From: Pachyseris speciosa | Taxonomy: Eukaryota > Cnidaria > Anthozoa > Scleractinia > Pachyseridae | Assembly: GCA_016490735.1 (NCBI GenBank) | Contig: JAEMWC010001450.1 | Location: 30,001-94,000, forward strand | Length of the DNA: 64,000 bases | Reading direction: 5' to 3' | Part shown: in pieces, positions 1 to 13,305 of the stretch | How the letters are laid out: every line of letters starts with the position of its first letter | How positions within the stretch are numbered: the first letter of the stretch is position 1 | Notes under the pieces: generated by a model | Databases searched by the model: none | What the model saw: only the letters and a program-made list of their open reading frames with translations | What the model was told of the DNA's origin: nothing | Position numbers and translations under genes: made by a program

Positions 1-2402
1 ATCCCTAACTGATCTATGTACCTTAACTTTATATTTCCGCACTGAAGAGAGTTTGATTTCCGAGTATAGCCTTGGCAATAGTGTTTTTAATGCTCGACTT
101 CCATTTAAAGCAGTGTAAAAGCAGTTGCCAATGTAAGAACGCGGAGCACCGATTGATTTAAAGATGGCTTTGCTTTTTTAAAAAAAATTGCGGTGTCCTT
201 GATATTGGTTGTTCTGCGCTCCCTTAAACATTTGCTCTTACTATTTAGTGAATCATAGATCTGTGACCTGACTGTCACCCACTCTCTATTCAGAAGTGAA
301 AGAGGATTTATTTTCCCAACACGGTTACGGGTAACTGAGATGTTTGCACAAGGTGCCAGTAATCAGGGATTTAACTTGGATGGCTGCTGACAAGAACCGA
401 CTCAAAGGTCGCCAAACATTCTGTATTTGAGCAACATTAGCTGATAATTTAGGCAGCGGCATCCCAAGTTTTCTTGTTATTTCCTTTCATTTTGCATATT
501 TTAGTTCAGTATAAGTATCACACAAGGCATATAATTCAGGAGGAGTCCAGAAAGCTGTTAATGCTCATGTATGTATTACGAAGTTTATTCTGGAGCAGTT
601 TACTTGATGGTCCCAAGAATTCTATGTAAGGTGCATCGCATCTCTTATGCATGCTCAAGTTGCACATATGAGAACCAAGAAGTTTCAGTCTTTACAAAAA
701 TCGAGCTTTACCTTTATAAATACTTTAATATCACTCATGACCAGCATCGTCAAATGCTGCACCAATCTCATTAAAGCGAGCATTACTGCCTGAACCGAAT
801 CCGGTATCGTGTGTCGAAGTAAGAACAGTTATGAATGAAATGGTTGAATGTATTCGGCTTTACTTTTCGATAGGTTCGTCACTTTTTTACGGCATTTAAG
901 ACAACATTCTTTCGTTTGTAATTTAATGGTAACCAAACTGCGGTGAGAAAAATGTTGTTACATCCTGACAAGACAAATACTATGAACTTCCTGACTGAAT
1001 CATCCGGCACCTCTTGGCGGGTGGCCAGACACAGACTAGGTTCATTTGGATACACAAAGGCTTTTAAAATAAAGAAGAGCAAATATTTATATGCGGAAAA
1101 AGGAAAGCTATACGTCAGTTCTGTTTTCGCCCTCGCATCCAGGAAAGGAAAACAGGCCTCATTGTTCTGATAATGTAACTATCCGGTTTGACCCTAATAA
1201 AGCCAACCATAAATAGAACGCCAATTTCCTCGCTAATTGTGGTGCTTACCACAGATTAATAAAGGACCATTTTGTCTGTAGCTGCTAGCTGCCCGCTCGT
1301 TGATTTGATTTTGAGAATGTTCACTTAATTGTTTGTATAAAACCTAAAAATAGATCGCAGTCCAAAATAACCGGCTTGTTTCTTCGCTGACTTATTAAAG
1401 GTGTAACAAGTGGGGAATCAATCAAATGTGTCGGTTTACACCGAGGCAATGAAATCATTTCTTGGATTAGCCACTGATGCGCTTCTTGCAAAGCGAATGA
1501 GAAATAACACAGATTGAATGTCGAATGTAAAAGAGGACTGTAACAACAGATGAAAAATATCAAAGCACAGTGAACGCGGAGACCATTTTAAAGTGGTAGA
1601 TCTAAAACATCATATCTGGCCGAGTTCAAATGGTAAAATTCATACATAAGCCATGTCATCTGGAGCCCTAAAAAAGGAATCCAAGAACAAATGTGGTAGG
1701 GCAGGGCTATAGCCCCTACATATACCTGCCCCTCCCCACCCCTCCGCGGTCCCTGAAGCAGACTGGGACCAAAGAAAACACAGCTTCAAAAACCCTCAGG
1801 TGGCAAATTCTTAACTTTTGTTCCAAGGCCGAAAGCAGACAACATGTTCTCGAACTTGTCTAAAGCAGTTTTCCTGTCGGAAGATGGAACTGTTTCACCT
1901 GATGCAAAACAAAGGCGCTTTGAAAGAAGTTGGAAGTTACTAAGATCTCCCATGATAGTTCAGACTGTTATCTTTTACAGGCGACATTTACCATTTGACT
2001 TCCGTTCTTTCGTCGAAGCTTCAGTGCCTTACTTTGGTTCTTTCATGTCTTTTACGTGTTAGTACTGTTACTAATCCTATTGTGTCTCGAACACCAAGAG
2101 TCCCTGACCAGATTCGTGGAATTCCTAAATGTCTCCCCGCCAGAAAATGGTTCAACTTGCTGTCTCGCTCCTTTCATGAGAGTCACACGGTCCCGGCGGA
2201 GGTTTTGTCTAAAATCTGATCTCAATCAACAAGGGATGATTTTCTGTTTTGACAAAATTTAGTCAGGGCCAACAACTAGGGTAGCGAAAACGAGCAACCG
2301 AAAAGTTTGGTTTTAGCTTAGTTCTTCAAATTGGTGTCTGTAGTCTCGATGTCTTTCACAAAACCATCCCGAGTCTTAAGTTCTTTTGCCAGACCAAGAA
2401 AG
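1..2402. other. Gene-free left edge
   Basis: I see no recognisable coding exon, RNA gene or named repeat here. The open frames are all under 80 codons, lack family motifs and are not flanked by convincing splice sites. The base composition is AT-rich like the introns further right. Confidence 0.5.
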
Positions 2403-2810
2403 CCCGGGGGGTACTCCTACATATGGGCTATATAGGTATGTGCCGCGGGATAGGGTATGGTTTTTGAGGTTCTCGATCCTTTAATAGGGTATCATTTTTG
2501 CCCATGTTGGCATAGTGTACCCGGTTTGATCCTTAGATAGGGTACCTAAATTATATCAGCTAAAATAGCAGTGCGTAAATACCCAGCTAAACGAAATTTT
2601 GTGTTTTTCCATGGCGGTTAGTCGCCGTTTGGATCGTCCCCCATTAGCCTGCGAGCACTGACAGTTTGACGGCTTTTGTTTCACGTCGGTTCTTTCTGTT
2701 TTTTTTTTTTCGGATTTGGGCCTTAAATAAGGTATCAATTAAGACACTTCGCGGCACACACCTATCAGAATTTTTGGGAGTACCCACATCCCCCCCGGGG
2801 GGGGGGGGCC
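2403..2810. repeat. GGGGTACTCC-family repeat, copy 1
   Basis: The stretch opens with cccggggggtactcc and closes with gggagtaccc followed by a run of C and G, giving inverted ends. It contains several degenerate pieces reading 'gata-gggta'. The same vocabulary (gggtactcc ends, 'taccctattt' interior, 'tatagcccatat') occurs at 3152-3546, 35640-36004 and 61228-61425, so this is a dispersed family. A non-autonomous DNA element is the likely explanation. No transposase remains. Confidence 0.6.
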
Positions 2811-2862
2811 AAGATTGTAGATTGTAATAAAAAAATGTATACATTGATAAAAGCAAATAAAA

Positions 2863-2903
<41 letters not shown>
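2863..2903 (+). repeat. (ATT)n tail of a retroelement
   Basis: A run of about 13 ATT units follows gtatacattgataaaagcaa. A closely similar sequence in the other orientation precedes the (AAT)n run at 21620-21679. The microsatellite is therefore probably the 3' tail of a dispersed SINE or LINE family rather than free-standing. Confidence 0.55.
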
Positions 2904-3151
2904 CAAGAAAGTCTCAGACACACACTAAACAGTTTTAGAGCGACAGCACCGGTCTCGCTGATATCGAACTTAACGTTTGCACCGCAGCAGGAATTGAAAG
3001 TAAGATGATTTTACTGCAACAAAGAACAGCTACTGAATCAAAATGACAGAAACGAACGAAGTCAGATTGAAAGAAAAAAGAAAAACCAAGAACAGGAAAG
3101 CTCAAACAGGCTTCACGAGAATGCTCTTTGATTAATTCTCTTATGTTAGTT

Positions 3152-3546
3152 CCAGGGAGGGTACTCCTAGAAAAATTGGATGGGGGTTGCGGCCCGCTTC
3201 CTGAAACTCTTACCCTATTTCATACCAAAATCTACGATTTCCCCTACTCTATTTCAGACCTGACCAAAAATTCGATACCCTTTCAGACCCTGCTATTTCC
3301 GACCTATTTCACGTACACGGTTGGCGTAAACATAATTTGAGAAGTGCTTTTGTTGATGGTCTTATCGTCTAATGATGAAGAAGTAGCTCCTTCTAAAGGA
3401 AAACATTGTGCCAGACCATACCCTATTTCGGACCAAATTGGCCAAATCGATACCCTATTTCAGAGCAAAACGGCTAAAAAATCCATACCCTTTGGGGCCG
3501 CACATACCTATATAGCCCATATAAGGGAGTACCCCCCCAACCCGGG
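3152..3546. repeat. GGGGTACTCC-family repeat, copy 2
   Basis: It begins with gggagggtactcctag and ends with gggagtaccccccc. The interior repeats 'ccctatttcagac' and 'gataccctatttc' several times. It belongs to the same family as 2403-2810, with the same 'tatagcccatat' block next to the end. Confidence 0.6.
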
Positions 3547-4283
3547 TGTTAGTTATGCGAATGATTCAGAGTTCATTTTTAAGCTCACATTCCACGGATT
3601 GTAATGTCACTTCTTTCCGGGCTTCTTTGAGTTGATCCTGGCCTGTTCGTTTTGCCTGCAAGGACCCTTATCAACAAGGTGCAAGAACTTTCTTGGCATT
3701 TGTACATACTCAGAGATAGCACCAAAGCATAGAGCGTTATGATTTCTTTCGTAATATTTGTCCACTCAGTACACGGATGAACACAAGTTACGACGGATAT
3801 GATAGGGCCCCGGTTGTGAGGTGGTATAACCATTATTGCGTGACTAAATTAGCCCCGGGAGACTAAACCCGATCATGCTACACTGCACAACAACAATATA
3901 TACAGTTATATAAATTGTCACTGGAAAACGCATTTCCATACAGCGCTGCTTGGTAAGTTATTGCCAGGTTGAGAATTAATTCTGATATATTGCTGATCAG
4001 CGTTTCTTGCGCCCTTGACCTTCCAGAGGAAATATATTACATTGGTGCTGACAGTTCAACACAAATCCCCTGACTCAGTGACGCATGAATGACTTGTTCA
4101 AGTGGACCCTTCATAAAGTTGACCTCTGCTCTAAGAGCGAAAATTGGCAGTTTTATTATCTTCTTTTTATTCTCAGCGTCACAAATAAGAATCTTTTGTT
4201 CAGGTTCAGAACCAACACAGCCTACACGTCAGAGGCGCCAGACAGCAAGACAGGCACGAAGCAACTAGTTCAGTGTCACGGTG
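3547..4283. other. Upstream region of the METTL7-like gene
   Basis: No gene is recognised. It lies directly 5' of the ATG at 4284 and must hold the promoter and 5' UTR. I see no TATA box close to the ATG that I would defend. Confidence 0.4.
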
Positions 4284-7200
4284 ATGGCGTACGCTTTGGT
4301 TCTTGGCATTTGTGTGGTCACACTTGTAGTGTTGACGATAGCTGCCATGCTGAGTGAGAAACTTCGTAATGCCGTGATATCCTCGAGAACATACAAGAAA
4401 GCTTTCGCTGTGCACATGAACATTTTCAGCAGGATTCACAACAGAGCTGTTCAAAAACGTAAAGAAGATATGTTTGCGTACTTGAGAGGGCTGCAAGGCG
4501 ATATTTTAGAGATCGGAGCAGGAACAGGGGCGAACTTTGAATTTTTACCAGAGGGCAGCTCCGTTATCGCTCTGGAACCCAATCCGCACATGGAATCCTA
4601 TCTCAGAGAAAACGCGAAGAGGTTTCCACACATCACCCTCAAACAGGTGGTGCCAGGCTTCGCGGAAAACATGGAAGAAATTGCAGATGACTCAGTTGAG
4701 GCAGTTGTTTGCACCCTAACGCTGTGCTCTGTTCATGATGTGGAAGCATCCCTGTCCGAGATTAAGAGAGTCTTAAAACCGGTGAGTCAAGTAAACTTCA
4801 CGCTTCCTGACTCCAAGACGTGTAAATGTCGTAATACCTTTTATTAATTTTGATACTTGGTTACACCATTACGGAAATCGACGTTTTTTTTTTCTAATTA
4901 ATTTTCCCACATTTGTAGTGTAAGATCTTTGGTTAAGGTGGCAAGCTACCTTTCCGAATTTCCCTTTTCTTTCGAATGATATTCGATGATTTAAAATACA
5001 ATTACATTTAAGGAGCCAGCTTGTGCCCTCCCCGCACAAAGCATTTCGAAACATGGAATTAAACAACCGTGAAATAATTGCTCGTTCTTAGTAAAAGGCT
5101 AGCGTTGAGCAAGAAAGATTCTGGCTATATTAAACTATAAAACGACGTTATAATTCATTTCATTGGCATATAATATATACCACCTGCCTGAAAAAGAAGC
5201 CTAAACTCTCACATGTAAGTCAATGGACTAGCATTCAGTGTAGACCTATTGTGTGTTGACCGATCTGTGTGTGCATGTGACATACTGCAGAATGTTTACT
5301 ATCGATGCGTGGGAGTAGACAGAAATATATCATACCAATGGTAAATAAGCCCAACCTGTATTGGGCTGTTTTTTCGTGAGCTTAGCCGGTTTAACTGATA
5401 TTTACCATTTCAGCTATTAACATTGTGAATTTTGTTTTCATTTTGTTAGTTTTTAGCGACAGCTTTAGATAATACGCTCAACTATGTTTCTCCCACGTCG
5501 GGTCCGCGACCTTTCTTGAGACCATAAACCTCTACTCTGATACTCAACAATGTTTCTGACGAAATTTATTTAGGAGCGACTTCATTAATGTAGAGTGAGA
5601 ATAAGACCACACATTTAAAACTGGCAGATTTAAGTACACTCTCTTGCTCTTTTCATACATTTTCCAAAAGGGAGTGTTTATTTACCTTTGCCATTTCCGC
5701 AAACATTCCAAAACATAATATTATGACAGATAACATGAATTACGCCATAATATCATTTCCGCTTGTTTTTGCTCCTTTTTGTCTCAAATGAAGGAACAAA
5801 AGCGTGATCTAACGTATAAACATTTCACATTCCACCAGTCGTAAATCACATTTAATTCAGCACGAAAGCAAACTCATACGTTTTCTTTATTTCAGGGAGG
5901 CTGCCTCTATTTCTTAGAGCACGTGGCAGGTTTGTATTTCTGCAGTTTCAAAGTATTCTTTTTGTTTTGATCTGCATGTAGAATCGCCTGTTTTCTTTAT
6001 GTCAAACACGTGCATGGGGCTTCTTCGTGCGTGCGTGAGATGAGATGAGATGACAAACTTTGAGTTGAGATAAGATGAGAAACTTTTCTATGAGCTGAGT
6101 GTGACAAATATTTCAATATTGAAATACCTCGGGTCTCCCAACCCCTTGGCATTTTCTTACAGGTCGTTCTTCGTTCGCCAATAGCATCGAGCGAAGTATG
6201 AGTTGTTAAGCCAATGCAAACTGAAATGTCGCATACGCTCTCCTTTTTGCAAAGAGCTGCTTTAATTCTTGACGAAACGTGGAGTCTTTCAAACAGTTCA
6301 AAAACAGGAAGACCGAAATCAGTGAGGGCTAGACGTCACGCGACGTCGACGGCAAAATTTATAATGTACACCGTATTCAGAATTTCATCATGGAGTACGA
6401 TAGGGAGCAATATTTAAACTAGAAATTACTTGAATAAACTTTGATGAACGTAACAGACCTTCAAATAACAGAAAAGAACAGGTCTTGGATACTTAATGAA
6501 ACTCGATAGAGACTCGGATCTCAGGCTTACCCTGAAAAACAGGAAGCCCTAACTGTTTTTTTCTCAGTAATGTCGCTATGCAGCATATTCCGTGATATAT
6601 GAATCATAAAGTAATAAATTTAACTGATAACCTTCCGCATACCAGTGAAGAGACTCAAAGCAGAGACCGACTGATCGGCAAACCATGACGTCAATAACGC
6701 TTTTACTTTCAAGTGCAATCTTTTCTTTTACCTCGGTTTTTGCCCATAGAAGCAGATGTTATTTACCTTTGCCATTTCCGCCATTACCTCGGTTTTGCCC
6801 ATAGAAGCAGATGTTATTTACCTTTGCCATTTCCGCAAACATTCCAAAACAAAAAAGCATATTCCGTGATATATGAATCATAAAGTAATAAATTTAACTG
6901 ATAACCTTCCGCATACCAGTGAAGAGACTCAAAGCAGAGACCGACTGATCGGCAAACCATGACGTCAATAACGCTTTTACTTTCAAGTGCAATCTTTTCT
7001 TTTACCTCGGTTTTGCCCATAGAAGCAGATGTTATGATAAATGATGTTAAACCGTTTAATATTTGGTATTTTCTTAGTGTCAATAATTCCTTGAGACCGA
7101 AGAATCATGAAAATACCTGAAACCGTTAACATTTTTCTCAGTATCATCGAGACATCAGGGTGTACAAGGAACAGGAAGACAACCCAATTGGTTTTGGCTT

Positions 7201-9246
7201 GATTTATTTACTGTATGCGTGTAATTGAGTGGACTGATTTAATTTGAAGAAGGCAATGTATTGATACAATCCAAATTGTGACCATCATAGTGAAAGCTTT
7301 CCAAAATCCCTTCACTATGGTGAAGTATCTTGCTCTGTACAGGGAAGTTTTAAGTCCAAAGTCTGTTGTTTCAGTTGTTTGGCTGTTGAAATGAAAGCAA
7401 CTGAGCAGTTCTTTACTGTGGCCGTCTGTTTCTCGTCGTTTTGTAAAGTGAACTTTTTTAACGTCGATGAAGTTTTTGCGCTGTTGAAGACCAGCCTCAA
7501 TGAAAAGCCAGTTATGAAACAGTTTTACTACGAATTATTTTCATAATGATTTCTATATACACGACATGCACTTAATCGAGAAAAACTGTCCCTGGCGTGG
7601 TTCCAGCATTTCAGTAAGCTGATTCGAGATTCGCTATAAGCTGTCAGGTGTAAAAACAACTGCCTGTGCTGTCATGCTGACCTACGAGCTACACGACCGC
7701 ATATGAAGTTGATCCGGTTTACGCTACCGCAGGGTAAGACCCCATGGATTATATCGTTCAAAACTACTCACGTACATCCTGACATCGTTCAACAAACCGC
7801 GACGATGTTATCAAGTTATCAGGCACACGAAACGAAAGTTATACTCTCCGTTTTCGGTACTTCAGTTATGTTAAGTGGTTGCGATAGCATCTTATATAGC
7901 CTCTCAAAGAGTGCGCAAAGTTATCTCCCACTATCTATTTCTCAGACTCAAAAGTTAGAACTTCCTTGACCCGGGTCATTTCTGAAATGTCTCAATATGT
8001 TGCCGACAATGTTAAAACGTTGCGATTTAGGGTCGTACTTGCAGATACTAGTAATAATCACAGCTCAGAAAGTGCGTTCGAAGTGGTGCAAGTAAAATTA
8101 ATTTACAAGCTGTGGTTGCCTATCAAGTAAACCACTGGGGTATCTCATTACAACTTCATATGCAGAGTGCTTCGTTTTCGATTTTGAGTTTTGGGGTGCT
8201 TCGTGCTTCGATCTTCGTTTTCGAGTGTTTCGTTTTCGACACTACCCATCTTCGCTTCCGGCTTACCAATCACAGCTATGAATAACAAAGACGAAAAGTT
8301 CTTTCAACCAAGAGTGTATTCAAATCAACATTAAATTTGCTTATAGGAACAAAAAAGCTTTCGGTTTTCTTGGGTAGATGTTGTCTGTGCACATGTACAT
8401 GCTTCGCCTCCCTGCCGAACGATCACTCGGATTGCAAATAGTGCCGTTTTGCAAACACTTGCAAGCTGGCCAAAATACAGGACCATACAGATATCATACT
8501 ATTTCAGCTCAAATCATCAGTCAAACAATTCGTAAAAAGCAAATTAAAATTTTACCGCCCCGTAGCATCGCTTAAGTCCACGGTTAGGAATTTTGTAGGT
8601 TGTGTTTTGGAAATCGAGGGAATCTAAACGCGAAACGGCCTTTCGCCTCTTTTAAGACCTCCATGTCCTCTTTTCTGACCGCTGGTTAGTCTCCACTAAG
8701 CATTCCATGTTTAAACAGCAAACAGTGAAATTAAACCATCGCACGGATATTTGACGTATTTCAGGAATTCAAAATGGCGACGAAAAGGTTTTCCCGTCCA
8801 AAGGAATTTCTGCAAAGATCCCTTTTGGTATACAGGATGGCATGCAAGGATTTTATTCTGTCCTTGCCGGGTTCTCCCATTATCTACATATATATTTTAG
8901 CATACACGCAATATTCTTCTTAGGAAGTTGCAAACTCTTTGTTGCCGATCAGCTGCTTGCAATTTACCTTTCACGAGGTATAGCGGGAGGTGACCGCCCG
9001 CCCAGTTCTCATTGACTATTCTTTATCATTTTAGATGAACCGGAGACGTGGAGAAGTAAGTTGCAACGCACTTTTGACAATCAGTGGAAATACCTGAGCG
9101 ATGGCTGCTCATGTAGCCGCGAAACCTGGACCTTCCTGGAAAATGCTGGTTTTTCCACTGTCACCTATGAAAAGTTCGACCTTAAAGAGCTCATGTTGAT
9201 CGCCTACCTGATGAGACCACACATTGCGGGATTTGCAGTTAAATGA
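4284..9246 (+). CDS. METTL7/TMT1-like membrane-anchored methyltransferase
   Basis: Three exons join in phase: 4284-4781 (donor ccg|gtgagt), 5896-5929 (acceptor ttcag, donor gt) and 9035-9246 ending in TGA, giving about 247 residues. Residues 3-23 are a hydrophobic N-terminal anchor. LEIGAGTG at about 75-82 is the SAM-binding glycine loop, followed by ALEPNPHM. Exon 2 encodes GGCLYFLEHVAG, and the C-terminus ends MRPHIAGFAVK, both typical of METTL7A/B (TMT1), which are about 244 aa. Family members are ER or lipid-droplet anchored and methylate thiols. That role here is inferred from the family. The start at 4284 is preferred because the hydrophobic anchor follows it at once. It is the only confident plus-strand gene. 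Confidence 0.93.
6582..7035. repeat. Near-identical direct duplication inside METTL7-like intron 2
   Basis: About 180 bases at 6582-6762 recur at 6856-7035 with almost no differences, both ending in 'gcccatagaagcagatgtta'. Between them a second short piece ('tttacctttgccatttccgc') is also duplicated, and it has a further relative near 5683. The near-identity implies a recent tandem duplication or an assembly artefact. Confidence 0.75.
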
Positions 9247-10671
9247 TGTGCATGTATCAGCTAGTTTTTGTCTGACTTAAGTTGTGCTCAACTTCAGGCT
9301 GTTGCCATAACATATATGGATAAGACTGTGGTGTCGACCTTGCGTGCGTTTGGCATATCAGTGGAAAATATTTTAAGCGAGGGGAAATCACAGTCACGGT
9401 AATTTCGTTGCACAGTTTTTTCGCTTGTTGGCCAAAGGAAATAGGATAACGGCTTTATATTCTGCAGCCTCGTGCCGTGTCTGTTTCTGTGCCGGTTAGA
9501 TATAGCGTGAATTTGTCAAGTTTGAAAAAATATCGCTTTGAATAGTGGCATTTTAGTGGCACGTTATTGATGACAAGCCATCACTAACGTTTGTGGAATC
9601 TGATCTGAAATGCAAGCTGTCTCGTCCGATTTTCTTTCGGCCAACACTGCTTTAACGCTTAACATGCAGTAGTAGGGCAAGACAGTACTGGAGCAGCGTA
9701 AAACCAAAATCCCTTGCTCTATCCAAAACCAGCCGGCTACTGTGAATTTCTCATTATGTGACTAACATATTGGACGGATGTGTATTGGTGCAAATACTAC
9801 CGAACGGTGGATGCAGCAACTTACAGCTCTGTTTATCTTATCTTTCAAATGAAAATTGTTCCCACTAAGGCAATATTGAGCTGAAGTATATGATCGGTGT
9901 ATATTTTTATTCAACCATTGTGCCGGGTCTAATTTTGTTATTGTTTTTATACTGGTTGAGGATTTCGAACATTTTAAAATATATTTTAAGGACTCTGGAA
10001 ATGAAAACAAAAAATATTTAGCAATTTTATATTGCTGTTTTGGTCTGTACTGATTTAGTTACATATAAATTTATTATCAAGATAACAATTTATAAAAGCA
10101 CATTCTTTTGTTGGAAATCGGTTTGAAACTTCTTAAAGTGAAAATACAAATATTTACAGTGTTGCACATAGTTATTCCGGCCGTATTTTTTTATCGCAGC
10201 ATAAAATCAGTTTTTCAAGTATAAAATTTTAAAGTGCTTATACAGCGCACTTAACTATGGATATAGTTTTTATTGATTTCTATTGTTACTGATTTTACTT
10301 ATCGATTGACTACTCCAAGGTTATATATTGTATTCGTCAAATGAAGAATATTATTTGAATGTGCGAATTTTAGTATAAAGTAGTTAATATTTTAAGTTAT
10401 TTCATGAGGTATGTTCGCCAAAAAAAATAAATCCCTTTCGAAGGACTCACGGTTGTAGAATTTTAATAGGATGACCTCAATCAATCAAGCATCCTCCACT
10501 ACCCAACTGTTATCTAAAATCCACCGCTAGCTCGCCTTTTTACTGTGCAGTATTGCACCCATAGTGCTCTCGTGAGATAAAGCGACTTAAATAACTAATG
10601 ATCAAGCCAGATACTTCACCATTTCTAGAAAAGGTTGGCCATATCTAGAAATGGCAAGAAGTGGCGGGCCT
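9247..10671. other. 3' flank of the METTL7-like gene
   Basis: AT-rich sequence with no coding signal. An AATAAA occurs at about 10426-10431, over 1 kb past the stop, and could serve as a distal polyadenylation signal. Nothing else is recognised. Confidence 0.35.
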
Positions 10672-10828
10672 CAGACCGAATGCAAAAATGGCTGCCTTTA
10701 AATTATTTTCTTGTTCGTATTCAAAATAGCCTGACTAACCTCGTTCGGGAAAACAAATTCTTTAGAATTTTTATCTCAAAAACGAGGTTAGTCAGGCTAT
10801 TTTGAATACGCAGCCATTTTTGTATTCG
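10672..10828. repeat. Short hairpin MITE
   Basis: The arms read cagaccgaatgcaaaaatgg and its reverse complement (ccatttttgtattcggtct). An inner pair, ttcaaaatagcctgactaac and its complement, leaves only a short loop. The whole unit can fold on itself, as is typical of a miniature inverted-repeat element. A 10829-11739 flank on the right shows nothing else recognisable. Confidence 0.6.
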
Positions 10829-11739
10829 GTCTATTTGGTGGGCCCGGTTCATGATGGTTGCACCACTTATGAACGAAGTCGCAGTTGAGCCTCACGATGG
10901 CACATGCGCGCTGAGAAGGACCTTTTCAACTCCTATTATTCCTTTTTCCCAGTTTCAGTTGCCCAGGCCGCTGCATTGGGCGAAAGAGCACGCGGTAAGA
11001 TGTGGACTGTTTGGTAGTCTCATATAGAAGCACACAACAAACTACTTAAAAGGAATTGTTTTGCATTTATTTGAAATACAATCTTCGCCGTTTCGTTGCA
11101 CAAACTGAATACCACTGCAATAGCTGGCGATTCACGTCTTGAGTAACAGAGAGAGCAATAGCGATTTCAAGTGACAGGGTGGAGTCATTTGTGGGTCAAA
11201 CGTTTCCTTTAATATGCTAGAAATTGGTTTCAGCCATTATGACCAGAGTTGAGGCCGGAACCATTCTAGGTTTTGAGTGTGTGGACGAAAATTCTTCTGT
11301 GTGACCACTGAAATAAAAGCTATCGAGTAGTATTTTCGTCTGGTGTTATTTGTTATCTTACACAGAGTGATTCTGTTTAGCTCTAGTCTGTGGATGAAAT
11401 TCGTGGGTTAAACTTACAAAAAAAAAAAGATATTTCATCTCTCTTCCCCAGAGTAGATCCTTGAATCATTTTAGTTTTTCAGTTTGTGGGTCGGAATATT
11501 TTTAGGTGAGGCCACTAAAATGAAAGCCATTGACAAGAACTTTGCAATGGTGATGTCCTGTGTACCAGGCGCTGCCCGAAAAATGCAACGAGGAAGGCGA
11601 CGGCAATAACGAGAACGCCACGCACAAAACATTATTTTGTGGGTTTAATGAGCAAAAACAATCGCTCTGCACGTGCGTTTTACATTTTGGTACATTTCTT
11701 TGCCGTCGTCAGTAAAACAACAACGTGAAATGACCAAGG

Positions 11740-12068
11740 GTGCTTACCATTTGTCAAAAAAACACCCGGAAATTTCGGTTTGAAGTCAAATGGTTAGGTA
11801 ATTTTCCGAAAAATCTTACAACCTCCAGAGGTAGTCCTCTTTTTCCGTTCGGAACGGAATTTAAGAAATTTGCTTACCATTTGAGCGAGTCGTTCCGTTT
11901 CTAGGTCCTTTTGCGGCATTTGCGCCAGAACGAGTGAGTGCGCATGACGGAACGCTTTGCAGTAAATGGTAAGCGCCAACCTCATCCGGTTGGTCGGTAA
12001 ATTCGGAAAATCGCTTACATTATTCAACGGTCATTCCATCCGGATTTTTCTGACAAATGGTAAGCACC
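11740..12068. mobile_element. MITE with GGTGCTTACCATTTG ends
   Basis: Left end gggtgcttaccatttgtc and right end gacaaatggtaagcaccc are inverted repeats about 330 bp apart. Internal copies of 'gcttaccattt' and 'aaatggtaagcgcc' suggest the ends have been duplicated inside. No transposase frame is present. From 12069 to 12781 I see nothing recognisable. Confidence 0.65.
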
Positions 12069-12781
12069 CCAAATTTTAGGTTTTGTGGAGAACGCGAGCG
12101 TATGACGGTGAACTCTTCTTTCTTTTTCCCAACTTCAATGCCGTTTATCCTAATTTAGCTCCAGGATAGTTTGCCAGCATTTTACAAGTAAAAAAAGTTG
12201 GAAAAATCGCGAAAGAGTTACAAAGACGAGAAGTTACATGTTGAAATAACGTTTTCGCTGCCGTTGCCGTCGTTGCTTAAGCTCTTTACTGCGCGAGCTA
12301 AAGCGGCGCGCTCTAGTGCCTGCCACACAGGCAGCACTTTTTTAAAGGTGGTTCCAACGTTTGAATCCGAGGATGAAATCTCAAGTGTTGCCATTCAAAC
12401 ATAAGCTTATGAGCAAAACTTCACTTTTTTAATGTTTGACAATTTCAATAATGTTTTGTAAATCTTCGGAGAGGGTTTCTCAACAGGTCAGATGTACAAT
12501 TCATTACGAACTGGCCAAATGCGAGGACCTCTTGAAACCCAAATGTACACACTGCTATTCGCATAAATGATTAAACATCAAAAAATAACAATGTATATTT
12601 CTAATCGCTTCGCTTTGGAATTTTAAGAAAGCTCTAACGCGTATAAAATTATTTTTTCTTAAATTTGAATGTATGATTATAAAATTGTTCTAATCTAATC
12701 TCTTTTTTCTGTTTTACGGCGTGTGTAAGTTAGTAAGGTCTGGTAGCCAAGCTGTCAAATGTTTTTCTTTCAGGTCAAATA

Positions 12782-12928
12782 GCCCATATCCGTATTCTCG
12801 GTATTGAACTGGATCTAGCATGAAGTGGAGGCTCCTGAGGGGGAATATTTACATATGAAAACATTCCCCCATTTAAGCCTCGTGTGCATGCTAGTTCCAG
12901 TTCATTACGGAGAATACGAATAAGGTCT
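12782..12928. mobile_element. MITE with TATTCGTATTCTC ends, copy 1
   Basis: The unit runs from 'cccatatccgtattctcggt' to 'gagaatacgaataaggtc', whose ends are inverted repeats. The interior 'tttacatatgaaaa' and 'gcctcgtgtgcatgctagtt' is shared with the copy at 13846-14276. A hammerhead element has inserted at its right edge (12941). Confidence 0.6.
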
Positions 12929-12940
12929 ATTCTCCGTGAT

Positions 12941-13291
12941 AATGTAAAGCTTGTGGGATGTGGCTGGAGTGACAAGGATACCTCACAAATTAATGTGATC
13001 TGGTAAGCTGAAGCCACGCTTTGGGCACTAAGGCCACATAGTAGCGGGCATTACCCCTTAAATCTACCAAATCAAAGATTGAGCCCAAGCATTAGCTGCC
13101 ATGGCCAGCTGTTTCGGCTTTGTTAGGCCTCATCAGCACGGCATAGCTAATGCTCAGACTCAAATACCCAAATATTGCTTGGGCACAATCTTTAATTTAG
13201 TAGATTTAAGGGGCAATGCCCGCTACCATGTGGCCTTAGTGCCCAAAGAGTGGCTTCAGCTTACCAGATCACATTAATTTGTGAGGTATCC
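12941..13291 (-). mobile_element. Non-autonomous hammerhead (PLE/retrozyme-like) element
   Basis: The element is bounded by a perfect 14-bp target duplication, ctattctccgtgat (12927-12940 and 13292-13305). It has a unique 35-base end (12941-12975), then inverted arms of about 115 bp (12976-13090 and 13177-13290) beginning ggatacctcac. A hammerhead core lies between the arms. No coding frame is present. It is the same family as 32007-32469. TSD length and arm layout match Penelope-like insertion better than a DNA transposon; this assignment is inference. Confidence 0.7.
13089..13153 (-). ncRNA. Degenerate hammerhead ribozyme (12.9-kb element)
   Basis: Minus-strand order: helix I GCATTAGCT, core CTGATGA, helix II GGC/GCC closed by CTAACAAA, GAAAC, then the returning helix I strand AGCTAATGC. 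The nine-base helix I is perfectly complementary. Compared with the 32-kb copies the position before the cleavage site has changed from T to G (CTGGC instead of CTGTC), so this copy is probably inactive. Confidence 0.6.
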
Positions 13292-13305
13292 CTATTCTCC
13301 GTGAT

